Source: Natrinema caseinilyticum | Lineage (GTDB): Archaea > Halobacteriota > Halobacteria > Halobacteriales > Natrialbaceae | DNA: 64,000 bases | NCBI RefSeq assembly: GCF_024227435.1 | Contig: NZ_CP100445.1 | Span: forward strand, 434,001 to 498,000 | Direction: 5' to 3' | In this document: positions 36,990 to 45,505 of the stretch, piece by piece | How the letters are laid out: the number at the start of each line of letters is the position of its first letter | Numbering within the stretch: position 1 is the first letter of the stretch | The notes under the pieces: model-generated | What the model was told of the DNA's origin: nothing | What the model saw: only the letters and a program-made list of their open reading frames with translations | Databases searched by the model: none | Translations under genes and position numbers: made by a program

Positions 36990-37014
36990 GTACTGAATGT
37001 AACGGTGTTAGTAC
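36990..37014. promoter_or_regulatory. Inverted repeat upstream of the exporter-TrmB operon
   Basis: gtact-N15-agtac is an exact dyad, 138-162 nt before the exporter ATG (36852). It lies upstream of a TATA-like gtatatacg at 36923-36931 in an AT-rich stretch. Known haloarchaeal TrmB sites contain TACT and GAGTA half-sites, but with a shorter spacer, so the match is only partial. It is a candidate operator. Confidence 0.35.
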
Positions 37015-37071
37015 AGTCCGATAGGTGCGCGGATTAAGTGCGCGTTCGAACCCGCCGCCGCGTCGACGACG

Positions 37072-37806
37072 TCAATCGATCGAAACGGTCAGTAGATCGT
37101 CGGCGAATCGGACGTCGCCGTCGTAGTGAGCGCCGAGCGACTCGAGCATCTCCTCGTGGCGACCGTCAGTGTGGGGATAGAGGTGCGTCAGGTAGACGCG
37201 ACCGATTTCTCGTCCGGCCAGTTCCCGACCCAGCGATTCGGGCGTCGGGTGATTCGAGACGTCGACGTCGTCGGGGAACGAGCAATCGTGCGCGAGGATC
37301 GCCGTCCCCTCGGCGAAGTTCGCCAGTCCTGCGAAAGCCTCGCTGTCGCCGCTGAACGTGAACAGATCGCCGAACCGATACGCCAGACACGGAAGCGAGT
37401 GTCGCGTTTCGTAGGCGGAGACGTCGAACCCTGCGACGGAGAACTCGCCGGGGACGATCTCCCGGACCTGTAACTCGAGTTTGTCCTGCATGTACTCGTA
37501 GACCGACAGCAGGTCGTCTACCATGGCCTTGGTTCCCTGCGGCCCGACGATCTCGAGGTGTTCCTCACCGGCGAGCCAGCGAGCCTTCATCAACGGTACC
37601 ACGTCGGCGACGTGATCGAGGTGGTGGTGGGTCAAAAGGATCGTCGAGACGTTCTCGTAGCCGACGCCTGACTGCTGGAGCCGGTGGAGCACCCCGGCGC
37701 CGCAGTCGATCAACAGCGTCCGGCCGTCGTCCTGGACCAGAATTCCCGCCTGAACCCGGTCGCCGGTGGGCATCGCGCTCCCCGTGCCGAGAAAGGTGAT
37801 TCGCAT
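37072..37806 (-). CDS. RNase Z-like MBL-fold hydrolase
   Basis: A 244-residue metallo-beta-lactamase protein starting MRITFLGTGSAMP. The metal motif LTHHHLDH holds His60, His62, Asp64 and His65. Later LAHDCSFPDD (Asp) and VYLTHLYPHTDG (His) complete the site, and FSGDSEAF fits the bridging Asp. The order matches RNase Z/ElaC-related enzymes, but the length is short for true tRNase Z (about 300), and the flexible arm is missing, so it may be a phosphodiesterase of another substrate. Confidence 0.85.
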   Translation of the reverse strand: MRITFLGTGSAMPTGDRVQAGILVQDDGRTLLIDCGAGVLHRLQQSGVGYENVSTILLTHHHLDHVADVVPLMKARWLAGEEHLEIVGPQGTKAMVDDLLSVYEYMQDKLELQVREIVPGEFSVAGFDVSAYETRHSLPCLAYRFGDLFTFSGDSEAFAGLANFAEGTAILAHDCSFPDDVDVSNHPTPESLGRELAGREIGRVYLTHLYPHTDGRHEEMLESLGAHYDGDVRFADDLLTVSID

Positions 37807-38019
37807 GGGCGAATCTGGCACCTCCGCCCCGATAAGGATACTCCTCGTGCCCGCGTCGGCACAAAGATTCAAGCAGGTGGACTCTCCAACGTGGTGTACC
37901 GTATCGATGGAATCGTCTGCGATCACTCGTCCGCTGGATCGCGTCCCGATCAGCGAGTGGTACTCGAGCCCGGAAGCCATCGTGGTGGCGAACCGTCCCG
38001 TCGCTCGGACGGTGAGGGA

Positions 38020-38280
38020 ATGATCGGCCGCTTCGAGGATCCGTTTCGACCGTCGGTCACGAGAACCACGCTGTATCGGGTCGTCGGCTGGCTGCTGTGG
38101 GTGTACGTCGTCAGTCTGCTGGTTGTCGGTGTCTACAGCGTCCTGTGGATTTTCGAAATCGCCGGCGTCCTTCCCGGACGCTGGCTGTCGACCGCCTGGA
38201 TCGGCGTCCCCGCGATAGGATCGGTGTTTCTCGTCCTGTTGATTCCGCTCTATTACGCCGGTCGGTCGAACGATCGATAA
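38020..38280 (+). CDS. Two-helix small membrane protein
   Basis: An 86-residue protein starting MIGRFEDPFRPSVTRTT, with a Shine-Dalgarno-like ggtgaggg just before it (38011-38018). Helices at about 20-46 and 57-78. The open frame extends upstream but is basic and shadow-like there. The function is unknown. Confidence 0.6.
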   Translation: MIGRFEDPFRPSVTRTTLYRVVGWLLWVYVVSLLVVGVYSVLWIFEIAGVLPGRWLSTAWIGVPAIGSVFLVLLIPLYYAGRSNDR

Positions 38281-38477
38281 CGAGCGTGCCACGCACGAAC
38301 CGAGTCGGTTTCGTCGATACCCGCGCTATCGCTCTCATGTCCTCGTCGATCGCCACTGGTGGCCGTCGCCGCCCGCCTCGGCGCCGTCAGTTCGACAGTC
38401 CTTCCGATGGGAAACGAACGGCGCGTATCGGCGGTTTTTTCGCCACGACGATCGGATCAGCGGACGATACCCGTACC

Positions 38478-39286
38478 ATGACGGTCGTTCTCGCCGGCGT
38501 CGGCGCCGATAGCACGAATTTCGGTGCACTGGCACCCCTCTACGACGACGGACGCTTCGAATACGTTCCGATTCCCGAGAAAACCGACGCGACGGCGGAA
38601 ACCGAAACCCTGGGATCGTGGCCGCTCAGGGTTGGCGAGGGCGTAGCCGCGGACCTGACGACCCGCATCACTCCGCAGCCGGGACACGACGGCGCGGAGA
38701 CGGTTGCCGGGGATGCACTCGAGTCCTGGCCCCTCCACCACGATCCCGATTTCGAGTCCTTGACCTACGGGGAACACCGGACCAGCGGGTACGTCTCGCG
38801 GCTGCGCGCGCTCGAGTCCGGCGACGTTTCGGCTTCTACGCCGGCCTTCGCCGGCCCGATGGGGACCGCGCCCACCGGTATCTGATCGGCTTCTTCACCG
38901 TCGACGAGGTGGTGGTCCTCGGCCCCGACACCCCGCCGACCGAGCGCGCCGCGATCATCGCCGCCCACCCGGAAAACGCACACGCGAAACGCGCCCGGGA
39001 CGGCGACCTCTACCTCGAGAAACAGATCGTGATCGTCGACGGCCGCGAGCCAGGTGGCCTCTTCGACCGAGAGCCGATTCGGCTGAGCGACTACTACGTC
39101 GCGGACGGCAACGAGCGGCCGCAGTATTACCTGCGTGAGGAAATCGCGACCGAATGGAACGTCCGGGCCGGCGGCGCGAACATGATGTACAAACCGGCCT
39201 ACAGGTGCGATCTCACGGGGTCCGAATTCCGCGAGTTGATCGGGGTCTCCGGTGAGCGGACGGTGACCGGTTCGCACACCGGCTGA
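38478..39286 (+). pseudogene. Nmad3-like nucleotide modification domain protein, frameshifted
   Basis: Starts MTVVLAGVGADSTNFGAL. The first frame is open to a TGA at 38883-38885, while the second frame continues RRPDGDRAHRYLIGFF to 39286. Joined, they give one acidic protein of about 269 residues with SLTYGEHRTSGYVS, GDVF/GFYAGLRRP and IGFFTVDEVVVLG. Restoring one T in gttt near 38825 (gtttc to gttttc) repairs the frame exactly. The order (hhHDPDFxSLTYG, GDhhhFYxGL, YhIGaF) matches my memory of the Nmad3 family, associated with modified nucleotides. Either a recent mutation or an error. Confidence 0.65.
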
Positions 39287-39419
39287 ACGGACAAACGCCT
39301 CCGTCGGTCGTCGCGCGTGATACGGCCTCGAGAAACCCTGGAAACGATACTTCGGCACGCCGTCCGTCCTGGGTCGACCGACGACACGACGTCGATCTCG
39401 CTCGAGATCCCGGCGACGA

Positions 39420-39758
39420 CTAGCGCCTCTCGGTGCGCTCGAGCGGGGCGACAAACGGCGCGACGTCGCCGAACGTCGGGCCGGGTCGTATCTCGCCGTC
39501 GGGATCCTCGTAGTCGACGACGCCGTGGTCCGCGAGACGCGGCAGGTGATCGTGAATCAGCCTGATCGTGAGCGCTCGAGGATCGACGTGTTCACCGACT
39601 TCCACGGCCCGGTGGTCCGACACGAGATACCGCACGAGGTCTCGAGTCGTCGTTCGCTCCACCGCGTTCAGTCGGCGAAGCGTGCCCCTCCGCGTTTCGT
39701 TCGAGAGGAGCGCGTGAACGGTGGCGCTTTCGAGAGAGTGCGACCTTGCGTACGACAT
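39420..39758 (-). CDS. Winged-helix protein (DUF7344-like)
   Basis: A 112-residue protein starting MSYARSHSLESATVHALL. It has the core ALLSNETRRGTLRRLNAVERTTTRDLVRYL and a recognition-helix region followed by IRLIHDHLPRLADHGVVDYEDPDGEI, the pattern of haloarchaeal DUF7344-type DNA-binding proteins. The long open frame upstream is a shadow. A perfect 16-bp palindrome lies 37 nt upstream of its start, on the side facing the histidine kinase gene. Confidence 0.78.
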   Translation of the reverse strand: MSYARSHSLESATVHALLSNETRRGTLRRLNAVERTTTRDLVRYLVSDHRAVEVGEHVDPRALTIRLIHDHLPRLADHGVVDYEDPDGEIRPGPTFGDVAPFVAPLERTERR

Positions 39759-39794
39759 GGACGACCGTCGGTGGTCGATCCGTAGGTCGATGTT

Positions 39795-39810
39795 CCCTAA
39801 CCGGTTAGGG
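39795..39810. promoter_or_regulatory. Perfect 16-bp palindrome between divergent regulator genes
   Basis: ccctaaccggttaggg is exactly self-complementary. It lies in the 176-nt space between the leftward winged-helix gene (start 39758) and the rightward histidine kinase (start 39935). A dimeric regulator, perhaps the adjacent winged-helix protein, is the natural candidate to bind it. Confidence 0.5.
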
Positions 39811-39934
39811 CCGGGAACGAACCGTTCGGGCCGGTTCGTGGCGCGACGGGACGCTTCCACCGGTTTTCTCTCGGTCACGAACTGGCCCGAAGTTTGATGA
39901 GTCCTGAATTCGACCGTCAGAGCGGTGACCGAAC

Positions 39935-40846
39935 GTGGTTGACAGATCGAGAATTGCACGATCACCGGCCACTATCGCCGTCGGCTACGCGGTGATCGGC
40001 ACGATCTGGATTCTCGCGTCGGACGTTCTCGTCTACACCGTCGTCGAAAATCTCGGGGTAGCGATCTCCGTTCAGGTGCTCAAGGGGTGGCTATTCGTCG
40101 TCGGGTCGTCGGTCGTCCTCTACGGACTCGTCTCGTACAGCCAGCGAGATATCGAGCGAACGAACGAACGGCTCGACCGAGCGCTCCAGCAGACGAGTAT
40201 CCTCCAGCGAATTATCCGTCACAACCTGCGAAACACCTGCAACATCATACGAGGGAACGCCGAACTCCTCGCGGCCGATTTTTCTCCGGACAGCGAGCGC
40301 GCCGACCGCGTCGAAACGATCACGAAACAGACGGACCGACTCGTGGAACTGAGCGAAAAGACCCATTTGCTCCGGGACGTGGTCCTTGACGATTCGATCG
40401 CGCCGCGACAGATCGACCTCTCTCAGCTCCTCGAATTGCGTGTCGAGAAGGCACGCGAGCAGTATCCGAACGCGACCATCCAGGCAGCGTATCCCGAGGG
40501 AGTCGTCCGCGAAACCGATCCGCGACTCGAGACCGCCATCGACGAACTCATCGAGAACGCGGTCGAACACGACGACACGGACGAACCGGTCGTCGAGGTG
40601 TCGATGTGGGCGAACGAGGATACGTCCGTGACGATCGACGTCAGCGATACGGGCCCGGGACTCCCCGATATCGAGCGGACCGTCTTCGAAGAGGGAATCG
40701 AGACGCCGATGGCTCATTCGGAGGGCGTCGGCCTGTGGATCACCCAGACGATCATCTCACGGCTCGCGGGGACGATTGCGATCGAAGACAACGAGCCCCG
40801 TGGCACGACGGTTCGGCTGACGCTACCGGCGGCGGGCTCACGGTAA
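39935..40846 (+). CDS. Membrane sensor histidine kinase
   Basis: A 303-residue kinase that begins at GTG. Two helices (about 14-36 and 47-67) form a short membrane sensor. The H box RIIRHNLRNTCNIIRG carries the phosphorylated His96. The ATP domain shows the N box ELIENAVEHDD, DTGPGLPD (G1), FEEGIE and GVGLWITQ (G2). No separate input domain is present, and no response regulator is adjacent, which is common in haloarchaea. Confidence 0.92.
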   Translation: MVDRSRIARSPATIAVGYAVIGTIWILASDVLVYTVVENLGVAISVQVLKGWLFVVGSSVVLYGLVSYSQRDIERTNERLDRALQQTSILQRIIRHNLRNTCNIIRGNAELLAADFSPDSERADRVETITKQTDRLVELSEKTHLLRDVVLDDSIAPRQIDLSQLLELRVEKAREQYPNATIQAAYPEGVVRETDPRLETAIDELIENAVEHDDTDEPVVEVSMWANEDTSVTIDVSDTGPGLPDIERTVFEEGIETPMAHSEGVGLWITQTIISRLAGTIAIEDNEPRGTTVRLTLPAAGSR

Positions 40847-40933
40847 CGGTACCGGCACCAGCGCGACCGCGGTTGCGGCGACCACTTTCGCGCCGTGCCA
40901 CGCAGCCCGAGCCGTCTGGAGTGACGATACCGA

Positions 40934-41518
40934 ATGGATCGGTTTCATGTAGCGATACCTCCAACAGTGCTGTTAGTGACAGCTTCCGACGATCCGCCGC
41001 CGCGTCACGCACGCGTCGAGCGCCACGCGACACCAGGACCGCGAAACTCGCTCGCTCACTGGACCGCCGCCCGCAATCCGATCCGGGTGGCGATCAACTA
41101 CGTCGTCGTCTGGCTGATCAGGATCTCGCCCAGCCTCCGCCTCAAACGCTGGCTCCTTCGCCGGATCGGCGTCACGGTCGGCGACGGCGTTTCCTGGGGC
41201 CTCGAGGCCACGCCGGACGTTTTCTGGCCCGATCTCATCACCGTCCGGTCGGATGCGATCGTCGGCTACGACGCGACGATCCTGTGTCACGAATTCCTCC
41301 AGGACGAGTACCGGACCGGCGAGGTCGTCGTCGGCGAACGGGTGATGATCGGAGCGGGCGCGATAATCCTCCCGGGCGTCGAAATCGGTCCGGACGCTCG
41401 GATCGCGGCGAACTCGCTGGTAACTCGTGACGTCCCGTCCGGGGCGACCGTCGCGGGCGTGCCAGCGGAGCCGATGGGACGCGGGGGAACGGACCGAGAC
41501 GCGGCGAATCTCGAGTAG
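40934..41518 (+). CDS. Hexapeptide-repeat acyltransferase
   Basis: A 194-residue left-handed beta-helix protein. An N-terminal arm (WLIRISPSLRLKRWLLRRIG, about 60-79) is typical of maltose/galactoside O-acetyltransferase relatives, and a His in TILCHEFLQDEY probably activates the acceptor. Coils at GEVVVGERVMIGAGAIILPGV and ARIAANSLVTRDVPSGATVAGVPA end in the usual turn. The substrate is unknown. The start is uncertain, as the first 40 residues lack family features. Confidence 0.8.
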   Translation: MDRFHVAIPPTVLLVTASDDPPPRHARVERHATPGPRNSLAHWTAARNPIRVAINYVVVWLIRISPSLRLKRWLLRRIGVTVGDGVSWGLEATPDVFWPDLITVRSDAIVGYDATILCHEFLQDEYRTGEVVVGERVMIGAGAIILPGVEIGPDARIAANSLVTRDVPSGATVAGVPAEPMGRGGTDRDAANLE

Positions 41519-41625
41519 CGAAGATCGGTACTCGGAGCGCGGGGTAGCGGGTCGAGACGCCGATGAGAAGCGATCGCTTCCGAACGGTCCGTGCGGGGTG
41601 GATCGTCGGTCAGAGCCGCCGGAAA

Positions 41626-42795
41626 CTACAGCGACGACCAGGACTTTCGGGCCTCGTTCCAGGAGGTGATGTCGGCGATCCAGCGGGCGGCGATCATCTT
41701 CTTCAGATTTTCCGCCGGGAAGCCGCCGAACGTGTCGACGGGAATCGATATGCCGAGTGCGGGCTTGACGTCGTGGGCGACGGCTTTCTCGCCGACGGAG
41801 ATGACGGTCCCCTTGTCGTCGAACTCCCAGGTCTTCAGCGGCCGGTTCTCGATCGCACGCGAGATGTTCTCGCCGGCCACTTCCGCGGCTTGCCAGGCGG
41901 CCTGTGCCGTCGGCGGGGCGGGCTGGTCACCCTGATCGATGATGGCCGAATCCCCGATGGCGAACACCCGTTCGTCGGAGGTCTGGAAGTTCGCCTCGGT
42001 CGGCAACCGGTTGTGCTCTTTCTCGAGATCGGTGTCGTCGAACGCGTCTCGGCCGGTGATTCCGCCGGTCCAGACGAGGACGTCGTACTCGAGGGGTTCG
42101 CCCTCGTCGAACTCGATCGCATCGTCGTTCGCCTCGGTGATCGGGTCGTCCGTGTGGATCCGGACGCCGGCGTCCTCGAGGAGGTCCCGAAGCGCCTGCT
42201 GGATCTCCGGGTCGTTACCGGGGAAGATTTCGTCGAGGGCCTCGACGAGGTGAATTTCGATCGGCGCGCGATGGATATCGCGGAACTCCGCGATTTCGCC
42301 GGCGGTCTGGATGCCGGAGAGGCCAGCGCCGCCGATGACGATCTGTGCAGGATCGCCGCGAGTCGCGTTCTGGCTGGCGTCGGTGACGGCCTCGTGGATT
42401 TCCAGTGCGTCGTCGAGGCTCTTTAGCGTCAGCGAATGTTCCTCGAGGCCGGGAATTCCGTAGTAGGCGGTCTGGCTCCCCAGGCCGACGAGGACGTAAT
42501 CGTACTCGACGTCGTCGCCCTCCGCGAGTTCGACGGTCTGGTCGTCGACGTCGAGGCCGACGACTTCGTCCTTGATAAACTGGGTCGTCGGGTCCGTTAT
42601 CTGATCGACCGGGAAGGTGATATCCGAGCGGACGTCGGGGTCCCGGATGACGCGGTGAGACTCGTGTAGAACGAGATGGTAGTCGACGTCAGCGATCCAC
42701 GTGAGCCGGGCGTTTCCCCCAAGTTCCGACTGAAGTTTTTTGATCGCACCAGTACCGGCGTAACCGGCACCGAGCACGACGACGTTCTCCGTCAT
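41626..42795 (-). CDS. Type II NADH dehydrogenase-like flavoprotein (NDH-2)
   Basis: A 389-residue FAD/NAD(P) oxidoreductase starting MTENVVVLGAGYAGTGA (FAD GxGxxG at residues 9-14). IVIGGAGLSGIQTAGEIAEF marks the second, NAD-binding fold, and FAIGDSAIIDQGDQPAPPTAQAA holds the FAD-ribityl Asp and the quinone-side helix. This is the membrane-associated non-proton-pumping dehydrogenase layout, without a C-terminal helix pair as seen in some members. It oxidises NADH and probably reduces menaquinone. Confidence 0.88.
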   Translation of the reverse strand: MTENVVVLGAGYAGTGAIKKLQSELGGNARLTWIADVDYHLVLHESHRVIRDPDVRSDITFPVDQITDPTTQFIKDEVVGLDVDDQTVELAEGDDVEYDYVLVGLGSQTAYYGIPGLEEHSLTLKSLDDALEIHEAVTDASQNATRGDPAQIVIGGAGLSGIQTAGEIAEFRDIHRAPIEIHLVEALDEIFPGNDPEIQQALRDLLEDAGVRIHTDDPITEANDDAIEFDEGEPLEYDVLVWTGGITGRDAFDDTDLEKEHNRLPTEANFQTSDERVFAIGDSAIIDQGDQPAPPTAQAAWQAAEVAGENISRAIENRPLKTWEFDDKGTVISVGEKAVAHDVKPALGISIPVDTFGGFPAENLKKMIAARWIADITSWNEARKSWSSL

Positions 42796-42911
42796 ACGCC
42801 ACACTCAGAAACCCTACGATACAAAGGTGTTGAAACGGGGATTCGTGTGTACGGTGTTCTCATTGGACTATGATCACACGTTTCACAGATCGACCGCGAC
42901 AACGGGGATCG

Positions 42912-43832
42912 TCACAGGATACGCTTGCCGAAGGCACTCGCCGTCAACTCGGCCGCCATCGTCGCCGTCTCGTTCGCCTCGTCCAGGATCGGATTCACCT
43001 CGACGACGTCCATCGATCGGAGGATCCCGTCCGCCTCGTCCCGACGCGAAATCGCCTCGAAGGCGGCGTGCGCTTCCCGGTAGGTGACGCCGCCGCGGAC
43101 GGGGGTGCCGACTCCGGGCGCCGTCTTGGGATCGAGCCAGTCGAGGTCGAGGCTGACGTGAACGCCCTCGGTGCCGTCTGTCGCGACCGCGATCGCGTCC
43201 TCGATGACGGCGGAGATGCCCCGCTGGTCTATGTCGGACATCGTAAACGCGGTCATCTCGCTGTCTCGAATCAGCGCGCGCTCGCGCTCGTCGATGCTTC
43301 GGAGGCCGACGTAGACGAGCGACGATTCACGGAGCCCGGACGCGGGCGCCCACGTCGTCTCTCCGAATAGACCGCGTCCGAGGGCGGCAGCCAGTGGCAT
43401 TCCGTGAACGTTTCCGCTCGGGGAGGTCGCCGGCGTGTTGCAGTCGGCGTGGGCATCGAACCAGATCACTCCGAGAGCCTCCCCTCGCGCCGACCCGTTG
43501 AGCGAGCCGATCGCGACGGAGTGGTCGCCGCCCAGCACGAGTGGAAACTCGCCGTTCGCGAGCGTCGACGCGACCCGGTCGCTCAGCGGGCGACAGACGT
43601 CTTCGATCTCCCGGAGGAATTTCGCGTTCCCGCGCCTGGGCTGGTCCGCGTCCGGATCGCGTTCCTCCGCCCTCGGCATCGATAGATCGCCGTCGTCGAC
43701 CGGGGTCACGCCCGCTCGCTCGAGCCCATCGGCCAGACCCGCGTATCGGATCGCAGACGGTCCCATGTCGACGCCGCGGCGGTTCGCTCCGTAGTCCATC
43801 GGCACGCCGATGAGCCTGACAGTCCGTCCCAT
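42912..43832 (-). CDS. rocF: Arginase
   Basis: A 306-residue ureohydrolase starting MGRTVRLIGVPMDYGANRRGV. The manganese-binding motifs are complete: GGDHSVAIG, WFDAHADCNTP and SLDLDWLDP. GANRRGVDMGPSAIRYAGL and SGNVHGMPLAAALG are the arginase type of N-terminal and loop sequence, which argues for arginase over agmatinase. It hydrolyses arginine to ornithine and urea in the cytosol. The Cys in DAHADCNT (often Ile/Leu) is slightly unusual. Confidence 0.88.
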   Translation of the reverse strand: MGRTVRLIGVPMDYGANRRGVDMGPSAIRYAGLADGLERAGVTPVDDGDLSMPRAEERDPDADQPRRGNAKFLREIEDVCRPLSDRVASTLANGEFPLVLGGDHSVAIGSLNGSARGEALGVIWFDAHADCNTPATSPSGNVHGMPLAAALGRGLFGETTWAPASGLRESSLVYVGLRSIDERERALIRDSEMTAFTMSDIDQRGISAVIEDAIAVATDGTEGVHVSLDLDWLDPKTAPGVGTPVRGGVTYREAHAAFEAISRRDEADGILRSMDVVEVNPILDEANETATMAAELTASAFGKRIL

Positions 43833-43928
43833 ACTCGGGATACGGCGGCGACTGGTTTGGTCGTGGCGATCCGCCGACCCGGCGTTGGCGATAGTTTTAG
43901 GGGCGGACGATTCCAATTTCACAGTAGT

Positions 43929-44609
43929 ATGATGCTGAGCGACGTGATGGAAGACTATCTCAAAGCCATCTACCAGCTCCAGCGCGAGACGACAGATCGG
44001 ATCAAGACCTCCGAAATCGCCGACGAGCTGGACGTCACGTCGCCGACCGTTACCAGCATGCTCGACAAACTCGAAGAGCGCGAACTCGTCGACCGCGAGA
44101 AGTACCGCGGGGTGACCCTGACCGACGAGGGCGAGACCGTCGCCCTCGAAATCGTCCGCCATCACCGGTTGCTCGAGGCCTATCTCACGGAACACCTCGA
44201 CTACGACTGGTCAGAGGTCCACGCGGAGGCCGATCGACTCGAGCACCACATCAGCGAGGACTTCGAGGAGCGCGTCGCCGACGCCCTCGGCGAACCCACC
44301 GTCGATCCCCACGGGTCGCCGATTCCGAGCGCCGACCTCGAACCGCCCGAACGTCCCGCCGGCGAATCGATCACCGAATTCGACGAAGGGGCCGCGGTTA
44401 CGGTCGCCGAAGTCGCCGACCACGATCCGGCCGTCCTCTCGTATCTTGCCGAACACGGCGTCGAACCCGGCGTCGAACTGGAGATCCTCGAGATTGCACC
44501 GTTCGGAATGGTGACGGCTCGCTCCAGCGAGGTCGACGAACCCGTTTCGTTGCCGGAATCCGTCGCCCACCACGTCCGGGTCGCGAAACCGACGGAGCCG
44601 AAGCCGTAG
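43929..44609 (+). CDS. DtxR/MntR/SirR-type metal-dependent regulator
   Basis: A 226-residue regulator starting MMLSDVMEDYLKAIYQL (the second Met at 43932 is possible). The winged helix is at 1-60 (IKTSEIADELDVTSPTVTSMLDKL), then the dimer/metal domain with HHRLLEAYLTEHLDYDWSEVHAEADRLEHHIS (His/Glu ligands) and a C-terminal SH3-like FeoA domain (from about residue 150, AVTVAEVADHDPAVL). A TATA-like tagttttaggg at 43892-43902 is leaderless-spaced. It probably controls iron or manganese uptake genes elsewhere. Confidence 0.92.
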   Translation: MMLSDVMEDYLKAIYQLQRETTDRIKTSEIADELDVTSPTVTSMLDKLEERELVDREKYRGVTLTDEGETVALEIVRHHRLLEAYLTEHLDYDWSEVHAEADRLEHHISEDFEERVADALGEPTVDPHGSPIPSADLEPPERPAGESITEFDEGAAVTVAEVADHDPAVLSYLAEHGVEPGVELEILEIAPFGMVTARSSEVDEPVSLPESVAHHVRVAKPTEPKP

Positions 44610-44784
44610 TCACCGCTCCCGGTCTCGCGAACCGACCGCTCTCGCCGATCGATTGAACAGTTGCGGTTCCCTGACCGATAGAACGAACCGGAATTACGCA
44701 AAGCTCCGATCCAATCGGCACAATCTCGACCGAACGCACCGTTGACCCGCCGGGTTTAAGGAACGCAACTACGAATATGTGAGT

Positions 44785-45318
44785 ATGTCATCCATCGAAC
44801 TCACACCCAGCCAAAAGAAAATACTCCGCGCGTTGACGAACCTCCACAAAGAGTCCGAAGACGCGATCAAGGGGGAAGATATCGCGGAACAGGTCGACCG
44901 AAACCCCGGCACGATCCGGAACCAGATGCAGAGTCTCAAAGCCCTGCAGCTGGTCGAAGGGGTACCGGGGCCGAAAGGCGGCTACAAACCCACGGCCTCC
45001 GCCTACGAGGCGCTCGAGATCCAGCAGATGGACGAACCCGCGGCGGTCCCGATGCAACACGAAGGCGAACCCGTCGACGACACCATCATCGAGGAAATCG
45101 ACCTCTCGAGCGTCCACCATCCTGAACTCTGTCGCGCGGAGGTCCACATCCAGGGATCGCTCGGCGACATCCACGAAAACGACGCGGTCACCGTGGGCCC
45201 GACGCCGCTCTCGAAACTCGTCATCGAAGGGACCGTCGACGGGAAAGACGACACGAACAACATCATCATCCTTCGGATCGACGACATGATCGCGCCCGCG
45301 GAAGAACCGGCACACTGA
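44785..45318 (+). CDS. Winged-helix regulator with haloarchaeal C-terminal domain
   Basis: A 177-residue protein starting MSSIELTPSQKKILRAL. The HTH segment KGEDIAEQVDRNPGTIRNQMQSLKALQLVEGVPGPKGGYKPTASAY is typical of Rrf2/TrmB-like N-termini. The C-terminal part (EIDLSSVHHPELCRAEVHI, IHENDAVTVGPTPLSKLVIEG) is a small all-beta domain found in haloarchaea. A TATA-like ggtttaagg at 44753 is about 27 nt before the ATG, consistent with leaderless start at 44785 rather than the GTG at 44779. The effector is unknown. Confidence 0.8.
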   Translation: MSSIELTPSQKKILRALTNLHKESEDAIKGEDIAEQVDRNPGTIRNQMQSLKALQLVEGVPGPKGGYKPTASAYEALEIQQMDEPAAVPMQHEGEPVDDTIIEEIDLSSVHHPELCRAEVHIQGSLGDIHENDAVTVGPTPLSKLVIEGTVDGKDDTNNIIILRIDDMIAPAEEPAH

Positions 45319-45505
45319 ATCGGCGCGCCCTCTCCGTCTTTTCTCTTTCGTCGCAGCGACCGCGACCGTGACTGCGGCCGCGTTCTCGAGTCCGCCGATC
45401 CCGTTCCGTTCATTCGGGGGCAACGTCGACGCCGCTCCGCTCGCTGCGGTGGCCACCGTCGATGCTGTTCAACCCGTATCCACGCCCAAAATCGCGTGCC
45501 CCGCG

